The notes beneath the pieces were generated by a model. That model was not told the DNA's origin and did no database searches. It was given only the letters and a program-made list of their open reading frames with translations. A stretch of 64,000 bases of DNA from Hydractinia symbiolongicarpus (lineage: Eukaryota > Cnidaria > Hydrozoa > Anthoathecata > Hydractiniidae). Numbering within the stretch: the stretch's first letter is position 1; the number at the start of each line of letters is the position of its first letter. The stretch lies in contig NC_079887.1 in NCBI RefSeq assembly GCF_029227915.1, positions 23,185,650 to 23,249,649 of the forward strand, written 5' to 3'. Positions 30,573-42,027 of this stretch are shown piece after piece. The translations under genes were made by a program, and so were the position numbers.

Positions 30573-33500
30573 ATGGCGGATGATAGTAGTGACGACGAAG
30601 GTCCAACTCCAAGTAAGATTCCTAGGGTTTCAAAGTCGAAAGATCAGCAAAAGCGCTTAATTGTTATTTTGGAGAGAGCATCATTAGAAACAGTAAAGGT
30701 AATATTAACGTTACATGTTTTGAATGTTTTAAAAGGACATGCTGCAAATGCCCCATTTTTTTTAATTGATTTCCTCAGCTAGCCCTTAGCTAACTAGCTA
30801 GCTATACTTACCCTAGCTGAAATTTCACCTTACTAGCTAGCTAGATAGCTATAAAGTTGGCTAGCTAGGCTAAACTTTAGAATATCCCCTTTAAATAGTA
30901 AATTAAATTTAATACAACCAACGACCAACTTTTGTAAAATCATTAACTAAAATAACGCTATAAGCAACGTCTTCAACACTATCACGTTAGCGCCTACGCG
31001 TCTTTTAATTCGTTGCTTCGCGCAATGTCACGACATCGTATCCGACGTTAAAAATAACGACCATTTATTAAAAAAAGTCATTCTTGTAACAAACGGCTTC
31101 GCGTATCTATCGCCCATATCTTTTATAATGTATTCTTCAAAATCAATTATTAATTCACAGCCTGAAGAAGTTTGGGCCGAATTAAACTCAAGATTTATTA
31201 ATCATGACGTCAAGTATGAAAACGTTCTATCCGAACAATTGTTTACATATCTTAACAATAAAGCAACAGCTGCAGGTACAAACATTGGATATGTTCTTGC
31301 TTCCGTAATAACTACAGCTAATTACATGACCTCTAAAAATCACGGTTCGATTGAAATAAGAAATGGTTATAGCATTAACCTTAACACATTTTTCTTGTTT
31401 GTTGGACAGCCGTCTACAGGAAAGTCGCCCGCTATTAAGATGGCAGTTAATCAACCATTAAAGGCTATTCAAGAAGATACAGACATTATATCTAACACCA
31501 CCACATCTGGCTTGACAAAGTGCCTCTGTACAAGAAAATGTACATACATTGTTAATGCCGAAATACAGGAGTACTTGTACAAAATATTGAAAAAAAACGA
31601 TGAGAATTACACTGGGGATATGGAGATTCTATCGAAGATTTTTAGTAGAGAAAATGTGTCTATTCAATTCAGTACTGAAAATAACAGATATATACCTGAA
31701 AATTGCGCATTGTGCATATTAGGTAATTATTTTTTATTTATTCTTTTCTCTTTTCTCCTTATGCAACGCATACCGTAAATGACGGATTAAGCGCCCTGTG
31801 CTCAATACGCCCCCTGTCGAAAAGTGTCCCGGGGTTAGGGAAATATTTGTAAGTAAGCGCCCTGGAACCTTAATCCGTTATTTACGGTATACGCAGATGC
31901 GGTTAGTTGGTTCGTAATCTAACTTTTTAGCTCCTTCCAAAAAGTGAAGCAAAAATATACACCATAAAGGCTGATGAATATACGTTTAAACAAAATCAAT
32001 TCTTGTGATTACAAAAAGGTTTTTAAAAATATGCACACGTATTAAATTCTTTATTTTTTAAGGTAGACAGACCTGGTGGTGGAATAATAAGGTTGACCAG
32101 TGTATAAAGGAAAAGAGGAACTTTGGAAAGAGTGGAAGTCAGGTGGTAGTAAAAATATTTACTTAGAAGCTAAGCGTCGGGCTCGTACAGCAGTGTATAA
32201 GGCAAAATCAGAAGCAGAGAGAAACAGATTTGCGGATGTGTTAAGAAGGGAAGACCAACGCAACAAGGTATTTAAGATAGCAAAGCAAATGAAAAAGACT
32301 AATCAAGATGTTGTAGGTAAGAAGTGTATACGTAATGATGAAGGTGTTTTGGCTAGCACAGAGGAGGAGAAAAGGGTAGCTTGGAAGAATCATTATCAGA
32401 GGTTGCTTAACACTGAGTTTGATTGGGACGAGGATAATTTGTCTGATGATGATGTCGTAGAAGGGCCAGCTATGCAGATCAAGACAGAATGGGTAGTGGA
32501 GGCTATTAGGAAAATGAAGATTGGCAAGGCTGCAGGAGTATCAGGTATTGTTGCAGAGATGGTAAAAGCATCTGGATATATTGGAGTTGAGCTTATTACA
32601 AGTCTTGCTAACCAGATTATAAAGGATGGTGCTATTCCGAGTGAGTGGCAGTCGAGTGTAATAGTGAATTGTTTCAAGGGCAAGGGTGATGCATTAGAAA
32701 GGGGTAACTATAGAGGTTTGAAGTTGGTTGATCAAGTAATGAAAGTTATTGAAAGAGTGATTGATAAGTTACTTAGAGAAAGAATTGATATAGATAAGAT
32801 GCAATTTGGTTTTGTTCCAGGGCGTGGCACTACAGATGCAATATTTTTACTCAGACAGCTTCAGGAAAAGTATTTAGGAAAGAGAAAGAATCTCTATTTT
32901 GCCTTTGTAGATTTAGAGAAAGCTTTTGATAGAGTGCCACGTAAAGTTATTTGGTGGGCTATGAGAAAATTAGGTGTGGATGAGTGGCTAGTTACGATGG
33001 TTCAGTCTATGTACAGCAATGCTAGAAGTCGTGTCAGGATTAACGATTCACTTAGTGATGAATTTAGTGTAAATGTTGGTGTACATCAGGGTTCTGTACT
33101 TAGTCCTTTGTTGTTTATTCTAGTCTTAGAAGCGCTGTCGATGGAGTTCAGAACAGGTTGCCCATGGGAGTTATTGTATGCAGATGATTTGGTTCTCATA
33201 GCAGAGTCGATGGAAGAATTAGTTGAAAAGTTTGAGAAGTGGAAGAAAGGACTAGAAGAGAAAGGGCTGAAGGTAAACACAGCAAAGTCTAAAGTCATGA
33301 TAAGTAGCATTGCAGCCAAGTGTGACCTTGTAGTTGGAAAGTGGCCTTGTGGAGTTTGCAGGAAAGGGGTTGGTAGTAACTCAATTTTTTGTCAGACTTG
33401 CAAGCATTGGGTACATAAGAAGTGCAGTAGTATTAGTGGAAGGTTAAGAGCTGGCATACAGTTTGTATGCAAGCGTTGCAAAGGTGAGATTATAGAGAAT

Positions 33501-36500
33501 GAAGTATTTCCAGCTTTAATGATGTACAACAGTGGCTCGTTAGAGATAGTTAAGAACTTCTGTTACTTAGGTGATATGTTGGGCAGTGAAGGGGGTGTTG
33601 GAAGAAGTGTTACTTGCAGGATAGGTTCTGCTTGGAAAAAGTTTAGAGAGTTACTTCCTTTATTGACTAGCAGAGTCCTGTCAATTGAGGTAAAAGGTAG
33701 GTTGTATGAGGCCTGTGTAAGAAGTGTTATGTTGTACGGTAGTGAGACATGGGCAGTGAAGCAGGAAGATCTTGACCGTTTAGAAAGGAATGATATGAGA
33801 ATGGTTAGGTGGATGTGTAATGCCAGTCTGAGAGACAGAAAGAGTTCAGATGAGCTAAGAAGCAGGCTAAGTCTCTGTAGAATTAAAGATGTTATCCAGA
33901 TAAGAAGATTGAATTGGCTGGGGCACTTGGAAAGAATGGAGGAGGATAATTGGGTAAGAAAGTGTAGAGACTTAATAGTTCCTGGGGCAAAGCCCAGAGG
34001 CAGACCGAGAAAGACTTGGCAGGAGGTTATAAGGACAGACTTGATAGAGAGGAAGTTGAGTTTAGATCTAACACAGTCTAGATCAGATTGGAAGAGGGTC
34101 ATTAATATACCCCGTCCAACCCATGCTAGCATGGAAAACGGACGTTAAGCCGAGAATGATGATGATGATGATGATGCTACACAAATAAAAAGCATGGCTT
34201 TTATTTTGTCTTTAATGGATAAAGGTAATGGATTTTTGGACCGATTTTTAATTATAACGCCTCGTTCATACTGTCCGATGCCCAAGGAACAACAAATCGC
34301 CCAACAATCCTCAACAACCATCGATATCAAGGATATTTATGCCAACTATGTACACATAGATAATACAATATTCTATTTTGACGAAAATGCGTTAAAGTAA
34401 GAAGATTTTTAATAATTTTAAACTTTATACATGACATGATAAATAATCTCTTTTTCCTTTTCTTCAATTCTATTTCCCCCTCTTTAATTTTTTTTTTACC
34501 AATTTGTATAGATTGTACGACAACATGGAGACACAGTTTTTGACCGATCTAAACAACGATCTTTTGCACGGCAGACCAACCAGCAAGTCTAAAAAACCAG
34601 AGTTAATTCCAAAAGTTGCTGTCGCTCTACACACAGTGGAATACTTTTATAATGCCCTTTTTAATGAAGTTGAATTTACATGTCTACCAGAAGCTATTTC
34701 CTTGCAAACATTGGAACGTGCCATAATGTTTGTTGAATCAATTGATGAACAGAAAGAATTATTTTACACAGTTAGTCTTTTAAATATTTTATAATTAAGT
34801 TACAGCAAATTTGCATTTATTATCTTTTCATAGACATTTATTCATCTCATTTATGACAATATTTTTCGTTTTAGTATATCACAGAATTGGTTAGTACCAG
34901 CAAAACACCATCAGTTAAACGTGCCCCAACTTCTGATGAATATAAAAAAGCTGTTTTAATGACACCGGGTGCCTTCGTCACATACAGATCCTTCAAACAA
35001 AGTACATCAAAAAGATTTCGCGGTTTACTATCCCAAGAATTTGTTAAGTTTATAGAAAACTTTGTTAACAAAGACATTGGTCGTTTGGTTAGTGTAAGAG
35101 CAGTTGGGTCATCAAAATCATCAAAAGTATTCGTTAAAAAAGAATTTAGGGACTTGCCATCCGAAATAAAAAATTGGTTACAAGAAAGTGAATATGAAAC
35201 AAAAAGGCTCGCCAAACATCCTGTTTGTATTACGGATCGGATTATCGAGTCTATTAATCTTGAAATTCATTAGCAAAAATTTTTCAAATAATCCTTTTTC
35301 TATATCCATAGAATAAGTCGTTCTTATTTATAAAAAAGTTTACAAATTTATCAACACCAAAATATATAGGTTAGCTATAACAAAGTTAATCGGGTTTAAA
35401 ATTGTAAATTTTAATAAAACTTATTCTACTCGATTGACAAATTGTATACAGATATGCCGAGGCAAAAAATGCTCGAAAAATAGCAACAGTTTCTTATAAA
35501 AAATTGCTTGTACATGAAAAAGTATAAACACTGTTCGGAAAGTTGCGTAACATTTGAGTTGTGTTCAGCATGTTTTTACTATTATTTGTATTGCTTAAAT
35601 TTAATCACGTTTTCTTATTTTCTGTATGATTAATATGAGTAATTGTAAAAAAAGTTTCTGAAGACAAGTCATGTGTTTTTGATGAATCTTTTAACACTGC
35701 AAGAGTAGCTAAAATTATGCAATGTAGGGAATTCATTAACGTCCCGTTATCTGACATAAGCTTTTCTGTGTATCACGAATGACAAATACTCTGCCTGAGA
35801 AATTACAGTAAGGGACCATAGTAAGTACATTTTCTATTATTTTATAATTATATTACAATTTAACGATTCATTATTTGTTTTTCAAATCTACAAATATTCT
35901 TTGATACAATAATTTCGATAACTTGCAAAGAAGTTGATTAATTTCTGATTAAATCATAGCATGGATTACCCACCGTTAAAAAGATTAAGAAGCCGGGGGA
36001 CACAATGTGGTGTCAATAGTGTTAGTCATGACAAGTCTACGCAATTTGGACCTTCTCATAACAGTTATGATCGTTTTATCCGCTCATCCGATAAAACAGC
36101 ATTTACAACACACAAATACTTAATCACAAACATCACGAATACCAAAGAGAATGCCTTATCGTGGTGTTTTGATAACAATTTGTTAATCAAACAAAAAAAA
36201 TGCGATAAATGTAACAATGACATGATCTTGTCTAAGTGCAAAAGTTCAGATGGAATTAGAAATCACTGAGAAATTGCCCAAAGTTTACAGAAGCTTTTTC
36301 GCTAGTTCGGCATTTCAAAAAATCTTGCCTGAAAACTAGATCTATTTTTAAAAATTATATACAAACATACTTTTTGGTTGTTAGTAAAGCACCACTTAAA
36401 AGTTCTGCATAAACTTTGACGAAAATCACAATGGCAGATAATACTGAAAAATTATCACAAACAAACTTTAAGGAGAAAGTTTTTGGTGTAAGGGTTCTCA

Positions 36501-39500
36501 ATATGGTTTCATTTGATACAATTTGCTCAAAAAAATATAGTGACGGTAACAATTCTGTAATACTTTTAAGGTTGTCTTCTTTGTGGCTGAGTCAACTACA
36601 TTAAAACAATGTTTTGCAGTTTTTTGGTGGAGCTTGGGAAAAATTTCATTAAAAGAGAAGCACAAATTTTTTTTCAAAAAGTAAGAAAGTCAGACACCTG
36701 AACTAAATACACTGCTGCTCCAATCCGAAACGTTTTCTTATCCAGCAGTAAAAGTCGAACCTGTCAAACCAACAATTGCCACAAAAAGGCATTTTTTTCA
36801 TTGTTTTATATATTTATTGTTGGTTGGTTAATTAAATCAAAGCAAAATATACTGAAAAAGAACTGGATTGTTTCTGGAAATATTTGTCCAGTGCGAGTGA
36901 AACCTGATTTGGAATAAACATGTCAACACAATGATAACTGTTATCATTTCTATTTCTAAAAGGCGAAAGAAAACAAAGCGTAAAATTTGGATTTAAAAAA
37001 TGTTTCAAAATTTACTAATTGCTATATTTTCAAGTTAATAAAATTTTCTTATTAAAAGCAACTAATTGAAAAAGGTTAAAAGCAGTGATTGTAATGTAAA
37101 ATAATCTCTATAATAATAGAAAAAACTTTGAGGCCAAATAACTTGGAAACGAGGTGGTGACGTCAATGTTTTTTCACCGCGTGGGTAACTAGCGACCAAC
37201 TGGGACCAATTTGGGTAAGTTTCTCAAACCTGGGTCCCTAAATCAGTTTCGGAATGACCAGGTTGACGACGTCATCAAAAAACCTTTAAACCTCAATATT
37301 TCTGCAACCATTTTTCAAAAGCAATGCAATCTTATACATTTCCATGGTCAGCTTTTCAAGATCTATGCATTGAAAACAGCAAGTGTGCAAATTTCCTAAA
37401 CAAAATTTTTGCTACTTTCAGGAGACTTTGCTGACGTCAGCACAATTTTCCAAGCCTTATATCTCATTAACCATACATTAAGAGCACATGATCATACAAA
37501 TTTTCTTGATCAGCGTTTTAAGCTCTACACAGTGGAGGCAACGGGAAAACAAGGTTCTATTTTACCTTTTTTGTGGATGTTTTTTTGGGTTGCTGACGTC
37601 ATCAAAACATCTAAAACAACCTATTTTCCATTGTCCTTCTGAATAAGTGGATTTCTCCACGACCCTTATCGACAAGTCTCTATAATAGTACGCCAGTTCT
37701 GTGTGTGTCTGTCACTTTTGCAAAGTCGATTATATTTTTCATAATTTTCTTCAATAAAGTCTATAAAACATCGCCTATAAAATTGTTCTGTAATTTACCA
37801 AACTTTACATTAACCCTATTCGGTCCGGGGTTTTTCGAACATATTATGACCAGGGGGGCGGAATCCGCCCCCAATCAATAACTTTTCATAGGCTTGTCCA
37901 AATTGAATCAAACTTGGCACACTTATAGTACGTCACAAAAGGAACAAAATGGCAGTAATAAATTTTTGCTTGCGTCAGCACATTTTCTGTGACGTCATCA
38001 AAAGCTTGAATTTTGTTCAAAATGCCACTATCTGCTTAAAATGCAAGTACTTTAGTTCTAGAGCGAATTTTTACATTCTGTTTGAAGTTTCTGAAAGCTA
38101 AATAAATGTTATTTAACATATTTTCCGGTTTTTACATAGATCGTATGAAAAATTGCCAAATATTACCCAAAAATCCGTTTTTTTCTGATTTTCGGATAAA
38201 ATCCGAAAAAATCGGGAAATCGGATTAACCACGTGACCAAAACATGCAAAATGATTCTTCTCAATGAAACAAAGTTGTGTTGTAAGTTTCAAATTCTAAA
38301 CATAATGCTAACAAGAGTTATTATATTTTTCCTATTATAAGAATTTCATAGAGATTTTTAGGGGTACTTTCGAGTAATAGCCAATATCAAAGCCTCTGAA
38401 AGGTGTGGGACCTAAAAATGCATGCATGCAGGTGTCTAATAGATAAATATTGAAACTCCGTAAGTATTGTAGCCATGCAACATGGCATTAAAGAGTTATT
38501 AAAAAAAAAACTGGGTAAAACATTTTGCTTCAAACCCGGAACATTTATTATTTAGACCTTATCTATATCTATCATTTTTTTCACCTTATTTCTATAACAG
38601 TTGCTGCAACAAAATAACCAATATCAAGGGATCAATGGCCTACATTGCTCCCAGACAATTGCAAATAGGTTTTCTTAGTCAGAAAATGTTTACAAACTGA
38701 CTTTATATTTCTAAGTCAAACCCTGGGTAAAAAAGTTTGCATTTAGCCATAATATTCTGAGTTCAAGAGTTTAGGCACTATTAAGCCTTTTTGAAAAAGA
38801 ATAATAAAGTCTCACCATGTCATTATATGCAAATAATGTGATCAAAGGCTGTGCGCATGGCTTATTTTAGAGCGTATCATATGCTTTTAGGCCAAATGTT
38901 GGTTAATCTCTACCCGACACATTTTGATATCTCACAACTTGGTTTAAATATGGTTAAGACCTTGCATAATGCACCACCACCACAACAAAAATTATCGTAA
39001 ATCAATTAGTTTTTAAAGAATATCGGGATTAAGGCCTCCCTAAATGTGCCAAAATTAATCTGAGAAAAGTAGTACTTGAACTCCGCTTAGCGAATACTTT
39101 GGTAGTTGATATTAGTATTTAGCACCAGGCACAAATGTCATTCCACAAGTGTCTTTATTTGGAATAAAAATAAGCCTGTCAAACGGGACATATATTTGGC
39201 ACGATATGCTGCTAAGTTGATTGGGGAAAAATAATTTTCATTGTTGAAATTTTAAAGATTTGCAATAATCATTTTTTATTATAATATGATTTGTCCCCAA
39301 AAAAGTATTAATTTTTTTCCCATGTTTGTCATATATTTTGGTGTTTTTGTTGTATAGGAGAAAAATTCAATGTCTTGTGCTAATTTACTTTACTAGTCCT
39401 TAGCCCGTGGAAAAATACACGGGTTCGCCCGTCCTTTTTATACCGCATTGCGTGCGTCTTGCTACCTGCGCAGCTAAGCTACCATTTTGTGTCACAAGAC

Positions 39501-42027
39501 GGACGGACAGACGTATACGGGTATTATAATATAAATTATAACCATAAAGCTGATGCTCAACATCTGAGGTTATTTTGTTCTAATTTATATGAGTAATTGT
39601 CTTGCATAATTTTCAGTAAAGTTATATCAACTATTCAACTTTTTATTGCTAGAATGGCAAAAATTTTGAACTCCTAAATTGTGACGATCATAAACATATA
39701 ATGAAAAAACACGACAAAAATCCTGCAGATTATCGTCCAGACATCACTCATCAATGTTTACTTATGTTAATGGACAGCCCCCTTAACCGTGCTGGATTGT
39801 TGCAAGTGTACATACATACAGAAAGAAACGTATTAATAGAGATTAATCCGCAAACGCGCATCCCTCGAACATTCAATCGATTCTGTGGTTTGATGGGTAG
39901 GTCCTTTTTTGTTTTACATCCATTTTGTAACTTCGACTTGTCATCTAATGCATATTATTGTGTTGAACTTTTATTTTCTTGTCAAAACCGGATTGTAAAC
40001 TGGTTAAAGTGATTTCCATTTTCTTTTTATATCAAATGTTATGTTGTTACGCTGTGCTTCGCCTCATTTTAGTGATTTTTGTCATTATTTGGTTTTTCTG
40101 TTCAACCTTCTACTTTTGACTTTATGACTATATGACTTTTAGTTCAACTTCTCCACAAGCTCAGTATACATGCGTCAAACGGTCCAATAAAATTAATGAA
40201 GGTAAAAAAGTTATCCATGTTTTTTGAGTCTATGGTGCTTGACCCTGTTTTTACTTTAAAAATTCTTTTTAGTAAGATCACTGTGATTTTATCAATTTGC
40301 TATATATATATGTGTATCTTTATTATGTTTTCGACTTAGCAGTTCGCAATTTAAGTCTTTATTTTACTATTGTTATTATTTTTTAGGTCATAAAAAATCC
40401 TATCACAGATCATCTTCCAGTTGGTTGTAAAAAATATGGTAAGAACTCTAAATGTTCATTTTGATTTCCAAATGATTTCGTTACAGATCATGAAAAAAAT
40501 CTTTTATACAAATTAGTTAAATGAGGATTGCAGCCTAACGGCTGGCTCCTCCTTCCCTCTGACTGTAACTATGATACATTACCGCCAGAGATATGCATAG
40601 CGTTGCTCTAACTTGCTTGCTTCGGTTTACCCCCAGTAGATGGTACTCAATGTTAACGTTACGTCTGAAGTGCGCCCTTAGTAGGAACTCAACCTGGAAA
40701 TACGGTACCACTACACCATCTCCCCTTACTTATTTATTCTTGAAGTCCTTATCCGTGTTTAAATGTATCTAAATTAATATTAATTAGTACCGTAGCGAGT
40801 AAGGCTATAGGTCCACAAGATGGATGATGATTGAGTTTCACACACTGTATTTTAAGACATCATGGAACCAGATGTAGCTAAGTGCTACTGAAGTTGTTGA
40901 TAAGCTTCGAATGTAGTCTATGGTATAATAATAATAATCTTTGTAAGTGCTAAGGTTCTGTTAGAAAAGAAGTGCAAGCTTGTTTGTTTTCTGTATAAAT
41001 CTGGCAACAACATTATTATTTTTACAATAATAACCATCAAGTTATACATGAAGTTACTCGTTAGGTAATAAAACACGCTGATTAAAAACATGATAAAAAA
41101 GATTCATTGTTTTTGTTTCCCCTAAAACTTGGTTCCCAATAAAATGCATCAGTTATGCAATTGTTGTAGAGATGGGATGAAATGTCAATATTTGTTCTGC
41201 GGCATGTCTTGTGTGGTTTTGCTGCACCAAAATGTGTTTCCAATAAAAGCGCAACAGTGACTGTCCTATGTTAATGAAAACCGAGCTTTAAGGTTGTTTC
41301 AGGTTCAAATCTCTACTCTGAGTCACTCAATACTAAGTGTTGTCAGTTAGGTCCATCGACCCATCGTCTTTTGGCACAAATCGACTGTCCACAAACTGGC
41401 TTGTGTGTGAATGTAAATCTGTACGTAATTACATTGAAAAAGTAAAGGAATTGTTATTTCCTTAATATCTTTATTTGTTATAGTAACTTCGTATAAAGCC
41501 AAAAAGTGTATCAAACTTCGAGAATTTGATCCTCCTGAAGAACCTATAGTATTTGTAGTTGGTGCGTTCGCCCATGGAAAGGTTGGTATTTTCTGTGTTT
41601 TTTCGTTTTTACGTATTTTTGAATGTTTACGCTTTTTAAGATAATAAATTGGTTATTTTGATCCGTGAGTTTATATTTCCCTGTATAGATGTATTTTGTT
41701 TGTCAAAGGATTTTTAGGAGTTTACCAGACCAAAAAAATGTTTTGTAGATTAATAATGATTTTCCGGCAGGTGCGATATTTGCGATGTCTGGTGTTTAGG
41801 TAAAGCGCCGGACACAATGCATTACACATGTCGGATTGTCAGAATATTCTGAATATATTCCTTTTATGTACTTAGTCTACCATTTTATCCATGTGTTTTG
41901 TTATAATTTGCAGATTGACATAACCTACGGCGAAGAAGATGTAGCCATCAGTGAATATCCGCTCTCCGCCGCATTAACATGTACGAAGGTGTGTTCTGCG
42001 TTTGAAGAATCGTGGGGGATCACTTAA
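30573..42027 (+). CDS. EMG1: rRNA small-subunit pseudouridine N1-methyltransferase EMG1/NEP1
   Basis: SPOUT-class methyltransferase that modifies the hypermodified pseudouridine of 18S rRNA and is needed for 40S subunit assembly in the nucleolus. Exons: 30573-30698, 39653-39896, 40143-40201, 40387-40438, 41484-41581 and 41914-42027. The total of 693 bases codes for 230 residues plus stop, close to the usual family length. Exon 1 starts [10 protein letters not shown] and ends with [15 protein letters not shown]. Later exons carry [44 protein letters not shown] and YPLSAALTC, all canonical for NEP1. Phases join without frame breaks. Intron 1 is almost 9 kb and contains a nested DUF3987-like gene, a LINE, an ISXO2-like fragment and Helitron-like repeats. 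Other introns are 185 to 1045 bases. All SPOUT motifs I know are present, so I expect a functional gene. Confidence 0.95.
31128..35273 (+). CDS. DUF3987-like P-loop protein nested in EMG1 intron 1, interrupted by a LINE
   Basis: Coding blocks: 31128 (or 31161 if the preceding AG is an acceptor)-31722, 34176-34396, 34512-34770 and 34875-35273. The first block has the DUF3987 look: [10 protein letters not shown] at the start, then Walker A within [14 protein letters not shown], then NAEIQEYL. The next block reads [26 protein letters not shown], typical of this primase/helicase-like family of mobile elements. The last two blocks give the C-terminal region, ending at a stop at 35271-35273. Splice phases agree (1, 2, 0). 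A 2.1 kb LINE (32065-34175) lies within the third coding block, two bases after a good acceptor (32061-32062), so the copy is probably inactive unless alternatively spliced. It is entirely inside EMG1 intron 1, on the same strand. Biological role is unknown; a captured or transposon-borne gene is likely. Confidence 0.65.
31768..31891. repeat. MITE-like fold-back
   Basis: Inverted repeats containing TACCGTAAATGACGGATTAA (about 31770-31789) and its near reverse complement (about 31870-31889) flank ~80 bp with CGCCCTG motifs. It lies in the intron following the first DUF3987 block. Confidence 0.7.
32065..34175 (+). mobile_element. 5'-truncated non-LTR retrotransposon (RTE-like LINE)
   Basis: The insertion ends in a (GAT)n tail at about 34157-34175, as RTE-type LINEs do. 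The 5' endonuclease is missing. It is inserted directly after GGT following the acceptor AG at 32061-32062 of the DUF3987-like gene, and the gene's next codons resume immediately after the tail. Related 3' fragments occur at 57943-58394 (+) and 61250-61633 (-). Confidence 0.88.
32100..34148 (+). pseudogene. LINE reverse transcriptase with embedded PHD-like zinc finger
   Basis: A long frame of 682 codons. The WWWN motif that opens this LINE domain lies just upstream (about 32075-32090) in another frame, so a one-base indel near 32100 breaks the ORF and the nominal start is not the true one. Reverse transcriptase motifs follow in order: [14 protein letters not shown], then [13 protein letters not shown] (motif A aspartate), [13 protein letters not shown] (motif B) and YADDLVLIA (motif C, catalytic DD). 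After the palm, at about residues 415-460, there is a C-x2-C...C-x2-C...H-x2-C...C-x2-C finger (CGVCRKGVG...[12 protein letters not shown]) like a PHD finger. The C-terminal region ends [11 protein letters not shown] before the stop. The endonuclease domain is absent. RT residues look intact, but the copy is 5'-truncated. Confidence 0.88.
35961..36269 (+). pseudogene. ISXO2/Merlin-like transposase N-terminal fragment
   Basis: A 102-residue ORF. Its end reads [26 protein letters not shown], followed by another cysteine and SSDGIRNH. This resembles the zinc-ribbon start of ISXO2/Merlin-family transposases (C-x2-C-x-M...DG-x-x-W). A TGA at 36267 falls where that family has tryptophan, consistent with decay. 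No catalytic DDE region is recognisable downstream. It lies 690 bp after the DUF3987-like gene, inside EMG1 intron 1. Confidence 0.4.
37105..37676 (+). mobile_element. Helitron-like element followed head-to-tail by a second start
   Basis: It starts TCTCTATAATAATAG and ends after a hairpin (GTGGATTTCTCCAC) and ACAAG. Immediately next, at 37677, comes another TCTCTATAATAG start. The start-hairpin-end order matches the tandem units at 53775-54435. The ending CAAG differs from the canonical CTRR, so classification is tentative. Internally it contains repeated GACGTCATCAAAA-type blocks. Confidence 0.5.
37854..37872. repeat. perfect 9-bp GC-rich hairpin
   Basis: GGGGGCGGA, a single A, then TCCGCCCCC: a striking GC-only stem in a very AT-rich stretch. 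It probably belongs to the dispersed repeat that begins at 37677. Function is unknown. Confidence 0.75.
39393..39535 (-). mobile_element. short Helitron-like element in EMG1 intron 1
   Basis: Same family as 49465-49601. On the minus strand it runs from a TATATTATAATACCCGTATAC start, through a GTC-rich run and an ACAAAATGGTAGC block, to the hairpin CCCGTGTA...CCACGGG, then CTAG at 39393-39396 with T following. Length is ~143 bp. Confidence 0.72.
40523..40730 (-). mobile_element. tRNA-derived SINE, GATGGTGTAGTGG family, copy 2
   Basis: The A box (TGGTGTAGTGG) is at 40708-40718 and the B box (GGTTGAGTTCC) at 40684-40694, read on the minus strand. The body matches the copy at 27400-27650 (CATTACCGCCAGAGATATG). 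It sits in the EMG1 intron between exons 4 and 5. Confidence 0.8.

Larger units (their letters stand above)
36270..39392. other. 3' part of EMG1 intron 1, repeat-rich
   Basis: No gene is supported. This part contains Helitron-like units (from 37105) and a short GC hairpin (37854-37872), listed separately, with several GACGTCATCAAAA blocks between 37130 and 38000. The rest is AT-rich. Confidence 0.5.

Noticed and set aside
30573-31722. Joining exon 30573-30698 to the DUF3987 block at 31161
   Set aside because: The exon 1 peptide ([15 protein letters not shown]) is the conserved EMG1 N terminus and joins in phase to the exon at 39653. The DUF3987 block is a separate nested gene.
32396-34132. 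Minus-strand ORFs inside the LINE (for example 33563-34132)
   Set aside because: Antisense shadows of the LINE frame; the same shadow appears opposite the second LINE copy at 58017-58316.
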